Part shown: positions 16,942-26,106 of the stretch, piece after piece | Position numbering within the stretch: the first letter of the stretch is position 1 | Layout: each line of letters begins with the position of its first letter | Assembly (NCBI RefSeq): GCF_007997215.1 | Contig: NZ_VORW01000007.1 | Coordinates: 62,001-126,000 of the forward strand | Length of the DNA stretch: 64,000 nucleotides | Direction of reading: 5' to 3' | Origin: Algoriphagus aquimarinus | GTDB lineage: Bacteria > Bacteroidota > Bacteroidia > Cytophagales > Cyclobacteriaceae | Position numbers and translations under genes: made by a program | The notes under the pieces: generated by a model | Database searches by the model: none | What the model saw: only the letters and a program-made list of their open reading frames with translations | Told to the model about the DNA's origin: nothing

Positions 16942-18699
16942 TTATTTTTTCGTTAGTTCTATCCAAAATGGAAAATATCGCTGGCCATTTACCTCATAAA
17001 AAGGAAGTAATTGCCCTTCAGTTGCCTGAATAGTCACGCCCTTCAATTCCAGAATATCTATTTGATCACTTGATTTATCAAAAGCGATATTGGCGTAGTT
17101 GGAAGTCTCGATAGTCATTTTCCCTTGTGGAGGAACAGGTTTCACGAATTTTACCCGTATGTCATATACTCCAGGCTCGACGCTTACATTCCAATAACCA
17201 AATATGTCTTCTTGATCCCAAATACCACGTTCACCCGCTGCGTCATTTCGATTTAGGATTATAGGATTTTCTGCGGTATTGCCGACCTGGATTAGTGGAG
17301 GATCTTTTTGGTTTTTCTCGTTGATAAGCTCGATGTAAATGGCATCCATTTCAGATTTGAGTTCTTTTGACTTTGCACTGTTAGTGGACACCAAATTGTT
17401 TTGCTCGTAAGGGTCTTCATTCAGATTGAATAAATCAAATTTTGCGATTTCCGAATTGTAATCTGTGTTGCCCACCAATTTCCAACCTGACTTTTGGATA
17501 GAGATATTTTGATAAAGTTCAGGGTACTTTCTAGTCCAATAGGCGAAATAACTCCGATCATTAGCAGCATTATTTTTTCCTTCTATCAATGGTACCATAC
17601 TGTGGCCATCAATTTTTCTGTCATTAGGCACTTCAAAACCACAAAGGTCTGCAAGTGTGGGAAGCACATCCATATGTGCCGTCAATGCAGAGATTTCTCT
17701 GTTTCCATTGAATCCTTCAGGATATCGAATGAAAAATGGCGCTCTTATTCCGCCCTGATAGGCACTGCCTTTGCGGCCTTTTAATCCTGCTACATAGCGC
17801 TGTTGCTGCGGACCATTGTCAGTCATGAAGATGACTATGGTGTTTTCTTCTATCCCTAGCTCTTCTAGTTTTAGGAAAAGCTTTTTCAGATTATCATCGA
17901 TGTTTTCCACCATCGCATAGACTTTTCTCGCAGCCTCTTTATCCCCTTCCGACATAGGGTAGAAAGGCTTTCCGTCTTCGCCAAAACCGGCTGACGGGTC
18001 TATATCTTTATATTTTTGATAATATTCATCTGGCACCTGAAGTGGTGTATGCGGTGCGTTGAAGGATAAATAGGTGAAAAATGGTTTGTCTTTATTTTTC
18101 TCTATGAAGTTGATCGCCTCCTGCGCAAAAATATCAGAGCAGTAGCCGTCGTAGCTTTCTTGCTGATTATTGTGCCAAAGCACAGGATCGAAATAGCTTC
18201 GATCTCCCTGATAAAAAGTGGTGAAATCACCCACTTGTCCCATTCCGCCAGAAAGATGAATCAATGACTCATCAAATCCCTGATCGCTCGGGCGCATAGG
18301 GTAATTATCTCCCAAATGCCATTTACCAAAAATCCCCGTCGTGTAGTTTTTGGATTTCAACAGCTCAGCAATGGTTATTTCAGATTCTGCCATCATCGCG
18401 CCGCCATTGTAGGTATCACGAACTCCTGTTCTCAGGGAATATCGCCCAGTCATCAGGCTAGCTCGTGTAGGAGCGCAAACTGGAGATACATAGAAATTGG
18501 TAAATCGTATGCTCTCCGATGCGAATGCATCTAAAGTGGGTGTATTGATATGAGGATTTCCAGTGGAACCCAAATCACCGTAGCCTTGATCATCGGTGAT
18601 GATGAGGATTATATTGGGAGATTTCTGCTTTTGCTGCGCAAAGCTAAAACTGAAGGATATGAAAAATAGGAAGGTAAAAATGGAGCTTTTGATCTTCAT
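16942..18699 (-). CDS. Secreted formylglycine-type sulfatase (S1 family)
   Basis: Sulfatase of 585 residues that removes sulfate esters, probably from a sulfated glycan. Signal peptide residues 1-21 (SFSFAQ) send it out of the cytoplasm. Asp36 and Asp37 (ITDDQGYGD) are calcium ligands, Cys75 in VCAPTRASLMTGR is the residue expected to be converted to formylglycine, and GKWHLGD supplies the catalytic Lys126 and His128. An extra C-terminal domain of about 120 residues (from about 465, VEPGVYDIRVKFVKPVPPQG) lies beyond the usual sulfatase fold and could bind carbohydrate. No anaerobic or aerobic maturase gene is seen in the window. Confidence 0.93.
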   Translation of the reverse strand: MKIKSSIFTFLFFISFSFSFAQQKQKSPNIILIITDDQGYGDLGSTGNPHINTPTLDAFASESIRFTNFYVSPVCAPTRASLMTGRYSLRTGVRDTYNGGAMMAESEITIAELLKSKNYTTGIFGKWHLGDNYPMRPSDQGFDESLIHLSGGMGQVGDFTTFYQGDRSYFDPVLWHNNQQESYDGYCSDIFAQEAINFIEKNKDKPFFTYLSFNAPHTPLQVPDEYYQKYKDIDPSAGFGEDGKPFYPMSEGDKEAARKVYAMVENIDDNLKKLFLKLEELGIEENTIVIFMTDNGPQQQRYVAGLKGRKGSAYQGGIRAPFFIRYPEGFNGNREISALTAHMDVLPTLADLCGFEVPNDRKIDGHSMVPLIEGKNNAANDRSYFAYWTRKYPELYQNISIQKSGWKLVGNTDYNSEIAKFDLFNLNEDPYEQNNLVSTNSAKSKELKSEMDAIYIELINEKNQKDPPLIQVGNTAENPIILNRNDAAGERGIWDQEDIFGYWNVSVEPGVYDIRVKFVKPVPPQGKMTIETSNYANIAFDKSSDQIDILELKGVTIQATEGQLLPFYEVNGQRYFPFWIELTKK

Positions 18700-18786
18700 T
18701 AGATTAAGGTTAGTGCGTACCAGTAATCTAAAAATAAATTCTTTTGACGGAATAGCTATCCTGTGCCTGAATGAGTGTTTTTATTT

Positions 18787-18830
18787 CCCGCAGATTAACG
18801 CAGAAAAGACACGTGGATCGACGCGGATTT
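18787..18830. repeat. Degenerate CGCAG-rich intergenic repeat
   Basis: Short direct repeats of the cgcag word (cccgcagattaacgcag, then acgcggattt) upstream of the sulfatase. This resembles the dispersed cgcagatt...cgcagatt intergenic sequences common in Bacteroidetes genomes. Function unknown. Confidence 0.45.
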
Positions 18831-18874
18831 TTAATATATGAGAAAACGATGTGTTGTTTGGATATTTAAATTGG

Positions 18875-18998
18875 CCTCGACTTCGCTCGGCCACCGGAGT
18901 TAATCAATAAAGGAGGGAGGGAGAAAAGTGCGGCTCGCCGCACTTTTCTCCCTCCCTCCATAGTATATCAAATTATCGGTCACCGAGCGAAGTCGAGG
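18875..18998. repeat. Nested inverted repeat (hairpin within hairpin)
   Basis: Outer arms CCTCGACTTCGCTCGG (18875-18890) and CCGAGCGAAGTCGAGG (18983-18998) are perfect 16-nt complements. Inside them lies a second perfect inverted repeat of 23-nt arms (18912-18934 and 18937-18959, GGAGGGAGGGAGAAAAGTGC...) with only 2 nt between. The whole 124-nt element lies in the 348-nt gap between the sulfatase start and the helicase stop. It looks like a REP/MITE-like element with another palindrome inserted or evolved in its loop. The long arms rule out an ordinary terminator. Confidence 0.85.
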
Positions 18999-19047
18999 TG
19001 TGAACCCTATTATTTTTGCAATTGACGTATAACAGGAAGCAAAATCC

Positions 19048-20181
19048 TTAAAACTCAATCTCATCTATACTTCTCAGCTGCACATGCTTTTTCATCTTCT
19101 TTTGGATGATTTTGAAATGGTGCAATTCTTCCTCTGATACTAGAGAAATAGCTTCGCCCGTCGCTCCTGCACGCCCAGTTCTACCTATTCTGTGCACATA
19201 ATCTTTCGGCGAGCGAGGTAATTCGTAATTGATCACCAGAGGCAAAAACTTGATGTCAATTCCTCTTGCTGCCAAATCAGTTGCAACAAGAATTCGTGTT
19301 TTCCCGGATTTAAATGTATGCAATGCTTCCGTTCTAGCACCCTGACTTTTGTCTCCATGAAATGCCAGTGCTTCAATCCCATTTTTGTTAAGCTTCGTGA
19401 CGATGTTATCTGCTGCACGGATAGATGAAGCAAAAACCAAAATTTGAGACCAGTCGCCTGAGTTGATCAAATAACGAAGGAAAGGGCCTTTTTGCTCCAT
19501 AGGAACTCTGTACGCATACTGCTCGATAAGATCCGGAGAAACAGTATCTGGTTCGGCAGAAATTCTAACAGGCTCATGAAGCATCTCGTCGATCAAGCCT
19601 TCTACAGATTCTTCACTTGTCGCTGAGAAAAGTATGTTTTGGCGTTTTTTAGGAAGTTTTTCTAGAATCTGATCCACTTCCTCTTTGAAGCCCATATTCA
19701 AAACCTTATCAGCTTCGTCTAAAACTAGGACTTCCACTTGATTGAGATTAAGCGAGTTTTTAGAGAGCAAATCCAACAAACGACCTGGAGTAGCAATCAA
19801 AATATCCGTTCCGTAGATTTTCATCATCTGCGGATTGATCGATACTCCACCAAAAACAGCCAAAGCTTTAACAGGTCTATTCAGAAATCGCGCAAAATTT
19901 TCGGTCACTTCTGCGACTTGGCTTGCAAGTTCACGGGTAGGTACCAGCACCAAAACAGGAATCATACGCCCTTTATTTGGAGCTTTTTCCTGAAGTCTTT
20001 GAAGTATAGGTAAAATGTAAGAAGCGGTCTTTCCAGACCCCGTAGGCGCGATTCCCAGCACATCTTTCTTTTGCAAAATAGCAGGGATGGCCTCTATCTG
20101 TATAGGATATGGGCTATCGTAATTTGCTTTTTTGATTGCTTCAAGGATTTGCTTGGAAAGTCCTAATTCTGAAAAGTTCAT
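19048..20181 (-). CDS. DEAD-box RNA helicase, RhlE-like
   Basis: ATP-dependent RNA helicase of 377 residues for RNA remodelling, for example in ribosome assembly or at low temperature. Motifs in order: Q motif (YDSPYPIQIEAIP), Walker A (APTGSGKT), Ia (PTRELASQ), DEAD box (LDEADKVL), SAT (FSATSEESV), then helicase C with ARGIDI and HRIGRTGRAG. It stops soon after the core, without the basic tail of larger RhlE proteins. Single-gene unit downstream of a small cupin gene. Confidence 0.93.
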   Translation of the reverse strand: MNFSELGLSKQILEAIKKANYDSPYPIQIEAIPAILQKKDVLGIAPTGSGKTASYILPILQRLQEKAPNKGRMIPVLVLVPTRELASQVAEVTENFARFLNRPVKALAVFGGVSINPQMMKIYGTDILIATPGRLLDLLSKNSLNLNQVEVLVLDEADKVLNMGFKEEVDQILEKLPKKRQNILFSATSEESVEGLIDEMLHEPVRISAEPDTVSPDLIEQYAYRVPMEQKGPFLRYLINSGDWSQILVFASSIRAADNIVTKLNKNGIEALAFHGDKSQGARTEALHTFKSGKTRILVATDLAARGIDIKFLPLVINYELPRSPKDYVHRIGRTGRAGATGEAISLVSEEELHHFKIIQKKMKKHVQLRSIDEIEF

Positions 20182-20219
20182 GTGCGCGTATTTTCCGCAA
20201 AGTTAAGGCTTGGAAATTA

Positions 20220-20648
20220 CTATTGTACTTTTTCGGTAATCTTCATTCCTTGCGTTCCAGCATAGAAGACAATAATTTCAGCATCGATATCACCTGTATT
20301 CCTACCCAAATGCTTTTTATTCACAATTTCCACGATAGGATCACCAGCTTTTAGCGTGAGCTCATTTCCATCTTCATCGATCACAAATAGCTTTCCTGTG
20401 AGTAGTACGCCTGCATTGATCACCGGATGAAAATGCAGCGGAAGTTCCGAATGGGCAGGGATAGTGATTTTGAGAATTGAAATCTTGGGCTTTGATAGTG
20501 GATAATGTGGCAAAGAATCTCCATTCCATGAAAGTTCTGATTCGATGAGTGTGACGGAACTTGGAGCAGCGACTTCCAGTACTTCCTTTTTAATAACATA
20601 GAATGAAAAAAGAAGTAGGATAGCGGCAAGCAAACTGTTTTTTAGCAT
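20220..20648 (-). CDS. Membrane-anchored or exported cupin protein
   Basis: A 142-residue cupin. Residues 3-19 form a hydrophobic segment (LLAAILLLFSFYVIKK), either an uncleaved anchor or signal. The cupin core shows PLHFHPVINAGVLLTGKLFV with two metal-type histidines, and a second motif near KKHLGRNTGD. Its role is not known; comparable exported cupins may bind metal or small ligands in the periplasm. Upstream of the helicase on the same strand, 38 nt apart. Confidence 0.75.
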   Translation of the reverse strand: MLKNSLLAAILLLFSFYVIKKEVLEVAAPSSVTLIESELSWNGDSLPHYPLSKPKISILKITIPAHSELPLHFHPVINAGVLLTGKLFVIDEDGNELTLKAGDPIVEIVNKKHLGRNTGDIDAEIIVFYAGTQGMKITEKVQ

Positions 20649-20860
20649 AAGGCGAAGTATTAAAGAATGTTTTAATATAGCAAAAATGATAGCGAGAGGA
20701 GCCAGTTTTTCTATAGATCTATCTCTACATTCATAAAATCTAGCTTGTGTATCAGCTGAATATGTTTCAAATTGTACAGTCCCTTTTTTAAGTATTCCAA
20801 ATCTGAAATGGTCTACTTACCTAGGGAGCTTTGCTCAAACCCAAAATTCCGTGTTATAGT

Positions 20861-23413
20861 ATGTCGATTACCCGTAGTATTCCTTACTTTTTTATAGTAA
20901 TGATTCTGGCATCATGTGCCAAAACAGTCAAGGAAGATCCCTCAAACCCCTCACCTGCAAAATCAGCGAAGGAAGAATTAGAGACTTTTCAATTGCAATC
21001 TGGACTTGAAATCCAATTGGTTGCCGCCGAACCTATGGTGGAGGACCCAGTATTTATCACTTTCGATGCAGATGCCCGCCTTTGGGTGATAGAAATGCGC
21101 GGTTTTATGACAGATACGTTGGGTTCCGAAGAGGATAAACCGATAGGCAGAATCTCCATTTTGGAAGATGAAAATGGGGATGGTGTGATGGACAAAAGCA
21201 CCATCTATATGGATAGCTTGATAATGCCACGTGCTCTTGGTTTTTTCGCCGATGGCGTATTGGTAGCAGAAAACAAAGCGCTTTGGATCACCCAGGATCT
21301 GGATGGAGATCTTAAAGCTGATACAAAGGTTTTGCTGGATTCGACCTATGCCTCTTCAGGGAATCCCGAGCATTCAGATAATGGTTTGCTGCGAAATGTA
21401 GATAACTGGTATTACAATGCGAAGTCGAAAATCAGGTATAAATATCAAGATGGAGAATGGATCAGAGAATTGACCGAATTCCGTGGACAATGGGGAATCA
21501 GTCAGGATGATCAGGGTAGATTGTTTTACAATTACAATTGGTCGCAGCTTCACGCAGATCTAGTTCCTCCAAATTACCTTTCAAGAAATCCCAATCATAG
21601 TCCATCCACTGGGATAGATTATGGAGTGGCGCAGGATCGTAGAGTTTATCCGATTCGCCCTACGCCAGCAGTGAATAGGGGCTATATTCCGGGAGTTTTA
21701 GATGAGAATCAGAAACTAATGGAATTCACTGCAGCATGTTCTCCTTTAGTATTCAGAAGCACACTTTTTCCGGAGGAGTACTACGGCAATGCCTTTGTAG
21801 CGGAGCCATCAGGCAATCTGGTCAAGCGAAATGTTTTGATTCAAAATGGGACGACGATCACAGGTACCGATCCAAATCCAGGAAAAGAGTTTTTAGCTTC
21901 TACAGATGAGCGGTTTCGGCCTTCAAGTTTTGCAACTGGGCCGGATGGAGCATTATATATAGCAGACATGTACCGAGGTCTGATCCAGCATGGAGCTTTT
22001 ATGACACCGTATTTGCTGGAGCAAACGATAGATAGAGGGTTGGAATTACCCATCCATTTAGGTAGAATTTGGAGGATTGTTCCTGAGGGAGCAACTACCA
22101 GAGCTATGCCTAAGCTTTCTCAAGCAAGTAATGAGGATTTAATCATATTCCTTTCTGATAAAGATGGCTGGTACAGAGATATGGCTCAGCGACTTTTGGT
22201 GGAGCGAAAGGATTTAAGCGTGAAGGATGCTTTGATAAAGTTGGCGGTAGATCCAAACGCGAGTGAAATGGGACGATTTCATGCACTTTGGACTTTGGAA
22301 GGTCTAAGCATACTTTCCGAAGATTTTCTTTTCTCAATCTTCGAGCAATCTTCGGGTTTGATTCAGAGTACAGCGCTAAGATTACTTGAGCCATTTGCGC
22401 AAGCATCTTCTTCTACACGATCCAAACTAGCAAAAGCTATGGAGGATGCAGCTGTAGAAGCTACTCAGGCAGAAGCTTTACAACTTGCCTTGAGTAGTTA
22501 TATGCTTTCTGCGAGTGATGATGAAAAAGTACTTTCTGCTATTTTCAAAAAATATGGAGATGATCCACTGATGCGCGATGCAATGTTGAGCAGCTTGGAA
22601 GGAAGAGAATATGATTTCTTGCAAAAGCTTTGGGTCTCTTCAGAGTGGCAAAATCAGGATCAGTCAAAGGAAATTTTTCTGGAAACTCTGGCTACAGCAG
22701 TTCTGAAAAATGGAAAACCTGCTGAAGTTAATGGGCTTTTGACAATGGCAAATACGAAAGAACTTGGCTGGAAAGAGAATATATTGATTTCAGGGATGTC
22801 TATTCAGGCCGGAAACTTAAAGGGCAAAGAGCTTATAGCATTAAAATCTGAACCTTCGCTTTTCAAGCGTACAGACCTTCCAATTGATGAAAATCGTCTG
22901 GATATGCTGAGGCGAATATTTACGTGGCCAGGATTTGTTCCTTCAGAAAAAGCAGTTTCCGAAAGTCAATTGGATGAGAAGGGAATGCAGCAGTTTGCTC
23001 AGGGTAGACAAAAATTCCTGGTGACCTGTGCAGGATGTCATGGTTCCGATGGAGCAGGTGCAACCCGAATGGGACCGCCATTGGCTGATTCTGATTGGGT
23101 ACTGGGAGATGAGAGACGATTGGCAATGATCTTACTACATGGTTTGGAAGGTCCGATTGATGTGGCTGGGAAAACCTACGATGCGCCTGATATTCTTCCT
23201 GTTATGCCTTCACATTCTACGATGGATGATGGGAGTATTGCAGCGATTTTGACTTATATTAGGAATGAGTGGGGCAATCAATCTCCGCCAATATCTGGCC
23301 GTACTGTCAGCAAAACTCGCTTGATTACCCAAGGAAGAGTTTACCCGTGGAAAGCCACTGAACTAAATGAATACATAGAATCTATACCTCCTGAAGAAAC
23401 CCCAAAACCCTAA
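20861..23413 (+). CDS. PVC-type dehydrogenase lipoprotein fused to HEAT-like segment and cytochrome c
   Basis: Large periplasmic or surface lipoprotein (850 residues from the ATG at 20861; a TTG 30 nt upstream is possible but would spoil the leader). Signal and lipobox: FFIVMILASC with Cys19. Residues about 40-400 match the putative membrane-bound dehydrogenase (sorbosone dehydrogenase-like) beta-propeller known from Planctomycetes (VEDPVFITFDADARLWVIEM, GPDGALYIADMYRGLIQHGA). A helical HEAT-like part follows (about 410-690), then a class I cytochrome c with Cys723, Cys726 and His727 (TCAGCHG) and a probable Met ligand in PVMPSHS. It probably oxidises a sugar and passes electrons to its own haem. 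The sugar isomerase-like gene begins 3 nt after the stop. Confidence 0.88.
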   Translation: MSITRSIPYFFIVMILASCAKTVKEDPSNPSPAKSAKEELETFQLQSGLEIQLVAAEPMVEDPVFITFDADARLWVIEMRGFMTDTLGSEEDKPIGRISILEDENGDGVMDKSTIYMDSLIMPRALGFFADGVLVAENKALWITQDLDGDLKADTKVLLDSTYASSGNPEHSDNGLLRNVDNWYYNAKSKIRYKYQDGEWIRELTEFRGQWGISQDDQGRLFYNYNWSQLHADLVPPNYLSRNPNHSPSTGIDYGVAQDRRVYPIRPTPAVNRGYIPGVLDENQKLMEFTAACSPLVFRSTLFPEEYYGNAFVAEPSGNLVKRNVLIQNGTTITGTDPNPGKEFLASTDERFRPSSFATGPDGALYIADMYRGLIQHGAFMTPYLLEQTIDRGLELPIHLGRIWRIVPEGATTRAMPKLSQASNEDLIIFLSDKDGWYRDMAQRLLVERKDLSVKDALIKLAVDPNASEMGRFHALWTLEGLSILSEDFLFSIFEQSSGLIQSTALRLLEPFAQASSSTRSKLAKAMEDAAVEATQAEALQLALSSYMLSASDDEKVLSAIFKKYGDDPLMRDAMLSSLEGREYDFLQKLWVSSEWQNQDQSKEIFLETLATAVLKNGKPAEVNGLLTMANTKELGWKENILISGMSIQAGNLKGKELIALKSEPSLFKRTDLPIDENRLDMLRRIFTWPGFVPSEKAVSESQLDEKGMQQFAQGRQKFLVTCAGCHGSDGAGATRMGPPLADSDWVLGDERRLAMILLHGLEGPIDVAGKTYDAPDILPVMPSHSTMDDGSIAAILTYIRNEWGNQSPPISGRTVSKTRLITQGRVYPWKATELNEYIESIPPEETPKP

Positions 23414-23416
23414 CCT

Positions 23417-24517
23417 ATGAAGAACCCCAAAACCAATGTCCTCAGCTTTGATGCTGACAGAAGGAGTTTCATTAAAACCGCAAGCCTTGGAGCAATGGCG
23501 ATGAGCTTTCCGCTTCCTTTTTTGCCTGAAAACCTAAAGAATGTTCCAATGGGCGTTGTCGTTCATTCCTACGGAGCGAGGTGGCAATCCAAGGAAAATA
23601 GTCAAAAGTATCCTGCTTTTACAGATGCTATTGATATGATGGAGCATTGCAAGCAAATCGGGGCTGGTGGAGTGCAGGTGCTCGTAAGTGGTTGGGCAGA
23701 TGATTTTGCTAAGAAAGTGCGAGATCGGAGAGAAAAGCTAGACTTATATCTGGAAGGAAGTATTGGACTTCCAAAGACTCCTGAGGATGTCGCGAAATTT
23801 GAATCAGAAGTGTTAGCTGCAAAAGAAGCAGGAGCTACTGTCTTAAGGACAGCGTGTTTGGGTGGTAGGAGATATGTGAATTTCAAAACCCCTGAGGAGT
23901 ATAAAACCTTCAAAAAAAATGCATTGAAGTCCATGGAATTGGCGGAGCCAATTGTGAGAAAGCATAAAATGAAGCTGGCAATAGAAAATCATAAAGACTG
24001 GACCGCAAAAGAGTTGGAAGCAATTATCAATAATCTTGGGAGCGAATGGGTAGGGGTGACATTAGACTTTGGTAACAATGTGTCATTTCTAGAGGATCCA
24101 ATGGAAGTCATCAAGACTTTGGCTCCTTATGCTTTTTCCACTCATGTGAAGGATATGGGAGTGAAAGATTACGAAGACGGCATTCTGCTTTCTGAGGTTC
24201 CGCTTGGCGAGGGGATTGTGGATGTAAAAGCGGGAGTAGATTTGTGTAAGAAATTCAATCCTGATATCACATTTTCTCTGGAAATGATCACTCGTGATCC
24301 CTTAGAAATTCCTTATTTGACTGATGGATATTGGGCGACTTTTGAGGATGCATCTGCTCAGGAAACTGCCAAAGTACTTCGACTTGTGAAGGAAAAAGCT
24401 TTTGCCGGAGATCTTCCTCATGTCACAGGGCTTAGTCCTGAAGAGAAACTCGCGTACGAAGAGCAGAACGTTGTCTCTTGCTTGAATTACAGTCGAAGTT
24501 CTTTAGGATTGGTTTAA
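23417..24517 (+). CDS. Tat-exported sugar phosphate isomerase/epimerase-like TIM barrel
   Basis: A 366-residue xylose isomerase-like TIM barrel with a twin-arginine leader (DADRRSFIKTASLGAMAMSF), so it should fold inside the cell with its metal and be exported. Barrel features include MKLAIENHKDWTAKEL, WVGVTLDFGNN, FSTHVKDMGV and FSLEMITRD, where the Glu, Asp, His and Glu metal ligands of this superfamily occur. It is separated by only 3 nt from the dehydrogenase-cytochrome c gene, so both probably act on the same extracytoplasmic sugar. Exact reaction unknown: isomerase, epimerase or dehydratase are all possible. Confidence 0.85.
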   Translation: MKNPKTNVLSFDADRRSFIKTASLGAMAMSFPLPFLPENLKNVPMGVVVHSYGARWQSKENSQKYPAFTDAIDMMEHCKQIGAGGVQVLVSGWADDFAKKVRDRREKLDLYLEGSIGLPKTPEDVAKFESEVLAAKEAGATVLRTACLGGRRYVNFKTPEEYKTFKKNALKSMELAEPIVRKHKMKLAIENHKDWTAKELEAIINNLGSEWVGVTLDFGNNVSFLEDPMEVIKTLAPYAFSTHVKDMGVKDYEDGILLSEVPLGEGIVDVKAGVDLCKKFNPDITFSLEMITRDPLEIPYLTDGYWATFEDASAQETAKVLRLVKEKAFAGDLPHVTGLSPEEKLAYEEQNVVSCLNYSRSSLGLV

Positions 24518-24531
24518 GTGTTTTCTAAAAA

Positions 24532-24684
24532 ATGTGTAAAATCAATGTGATTATCCGTAATGATGCAAGTAGTCTTATTTTCTTTGGTTTGCTGGCCCGA
24601 AGACCGGTAATCGAAGTAGCCTCAATCCTAGCTTTAACCACTTCCTTTATTGCTATACTGGCAGAAAAGCGGATATACATATAA
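24532..24684 (+). CDS. Possible small hydrophobic protein (50 residues)
   Basis: An ATG-started frame of 50 codons fills most of the gap between the isomerase and SDR genes. It encodes a hydrophobic segment (SSLIFFGLLARRPVIEVASI, then LALTTSFIAILAEKR) resembling one or two short membrane helices. It could be a real small membrane protein, the remnant of a transporter, or chance. I recognise no family. Confidence 0.2.
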   Translation: MCKINVIIRNDASSLIFFGLLARRPVIEVASILALTTSFIAILAEKRIYI

Positions 24685-24723
24685 ATCAATAATTAATATC
24701 TAATCATTAACCTATAACTAATC

Positions 24724-25506
24724 ATGTCTGAAAAATTACCTGGAATCAAACTTTTTGACCTAAATGGAAAGACAGCCATCATCACAGGTGGTTCGAAAGG
24801 ACTGGGCTTAGCCATGGCTGAAGGACTTGCCTCTGCTGGTGCGAATGTGATGCTAGTAAGTAGAACTCTGAATGAAGGTGAGGAATCAGCAAGTAGAATC
24901 GCCGAACTGTATGGTGTAAAGGCAATTGCTTTTGAAGCGGATGTCGTACATAAAGATCAGACAGAAGCTATGGCAAAAGCTGCTTTTGATGCATTTGGAA
25001 GTATAGATATTCTGATCAACAGTGCAGGAATCAACATTCGCGGCGCGATCGATGAATTGCAGCTGGAGGAATTTAGCAAAGTGATGGATATCAATGTGAC
25101 TGGAACTTGGCTATGCTGCAAAGCAGTAACTCCTTATATGAAAGAAGCTGGCAAAGGAAGTATTATCAATTTGGCGAGCACTTTGGGGTTGGTTGGACTA
25201 TCTAATAGAACGCCTTATGCATCCAGTAAAGGCGCAGTTGTTCAGATGACACGAGCGCTTGGGTTGGAGTTTGCACCATTCAATATTACTGTGAATGCAA
25301 TTTGTCCAGGGCCATTTTTGACCGAAATGAACTTGCCGATTGCTGATACAGAAGAGGGGAAAAAGTTTATTGTGGGTGCTACTGCACTTGGCAGATGGGG
25401 GAGATTGGAAGAGATCCAGGGAGCTGCGATTTACTTGGCTTCAGCTGCCGGAACCTATATGGTGGGATCTATGCTGACTGTGGACGGTGGCTGGACAGCG
25501 AGGTAA
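24724..25506 (+). CDS. Short-chain dehydrogenase/reductase, gluconate 5-dehydrogenase-like
   Basis: Cytoplasmic NAD(P)-dependent oxidoreductase of 260 residues. Classic SDR features: TGGSKGLG cofactor loop (21-28), NSAGIN (NNAG equivalent), catalytic Tyr165 and Lys169 in YASSK, and PGPFLTEMN after the active site. The N-terminal LFDLNGKTAIITGGS and overall pattern are closest to gluconate/2-keto-gluconate 5-reductases, consistent with the sugar-oxidation genes upstream, but SDR substrate prediction from sequence alone is weak. Confidence 0.88.
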   Translation: MSEKLPGIKLFDLNGKTAIITGGSKGLGLAMAEGLASAGANVMLVSRTLNEGEESASRIAELYGVKAIAFEADVVHKDQTEAMAKAAFDAFGSIDILINSAGINIRGAIDELQLEEFSKVMDINVTGTWLCCKAVTPYMKEAGKGSIINLASTLGLVGLSNRTPYASSKGAVVQMTRALGLEFAPFNITVNAICPGPFLTEMNLPIADTEEGKKFIVGATALGRWGRLEEIQGAAIYLASAAGTYMVGSMLTVDGGWTAR

Positions 25507-25508
25507 TT

Positions 25509-26042
25509 TCACCTAGATCTGACGAAATGGTTTTGTACGACTTTGTCTAAAAAACGGGTTGATTTTATGCATTCAAAAACCAATTGCTTCGGTAAATCTC
25601 CAAACATTGGAATGCCCGATCCCAGCAACACAGGAATTGTCGTAATGATCATTTCGTCAATTAAATCTTCTTTTAGAAAGCTCTGAATGGTTTTGCCTCC
25701 ATCGATATAAAGCTTGTGAAAGCCTCTGCTATGAATTTCGGAAAGAACTTCTGTGATGCTTCCTTTGACCAGAAAGGCCTTGTCTTTGAACTTTTCGGGA
25801 ATCTCTTTCAAGGAATTACTCCAAACAAATACAGGCTTGGTGTAAAACCAATCACCTTCAAAACCTGCAACCACCTCAAAGGTATTTCTTCCCATCAGCA
25901 GGGCATCTATGCGGGAAGTGAACTCATTGAATCCAGTGTCTACATGATCAATTTCCGGAAAAGTAGAAAGCCAGTCCAATTCATCATTTTTTCCGGCAAT
26001 GAAACCGTCTAAGCTGGTGGCTATAAATACGCTGTTTTTCAT
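25509..26042 (-). CDS. Dihydrofolate reductase-family (RibD C-terminal-like) protein
   Basis: A 177-residue reductase of the RibD C-terminal/DHFR-like superfamily. N-terminal FIATSLDGFIAGKNDELDWL is typical of the stand-alone YwjB/YyaP-type subgroup; ALLMGRNTFEVVAGF and LYIDGGKTIQSFL form the nucleotide-binding core. Not the essential folate enzyme; its substrate is unknown. Its stop lies 2 nt from the stop of the SDR on the other strand. Confidence 0.88.
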   Translation of the reverse strand: MKNSVFIATSLDGFIAGKNDELDWLSTFPEIDHVDTGFNEFTSRIDALLMGRNTFEVVAGFEGDWFYTKPVFVWSNSLKEIPEKFKDKAFLVKGSITEVLSEIHSRGFHKLYIDGGKTIQSFLKEDLIDEMIITTIPVLLGSGIPMFGDLPKQLVFECIKSTRFLDKVVQNHFVRSR

Positions 26043-26106
26043 ACGATATCAGATTTATTGCAGCGCCAGATGATTATTGAATTTAGCGCAAGTATAAAGA
26101 GTTGCG

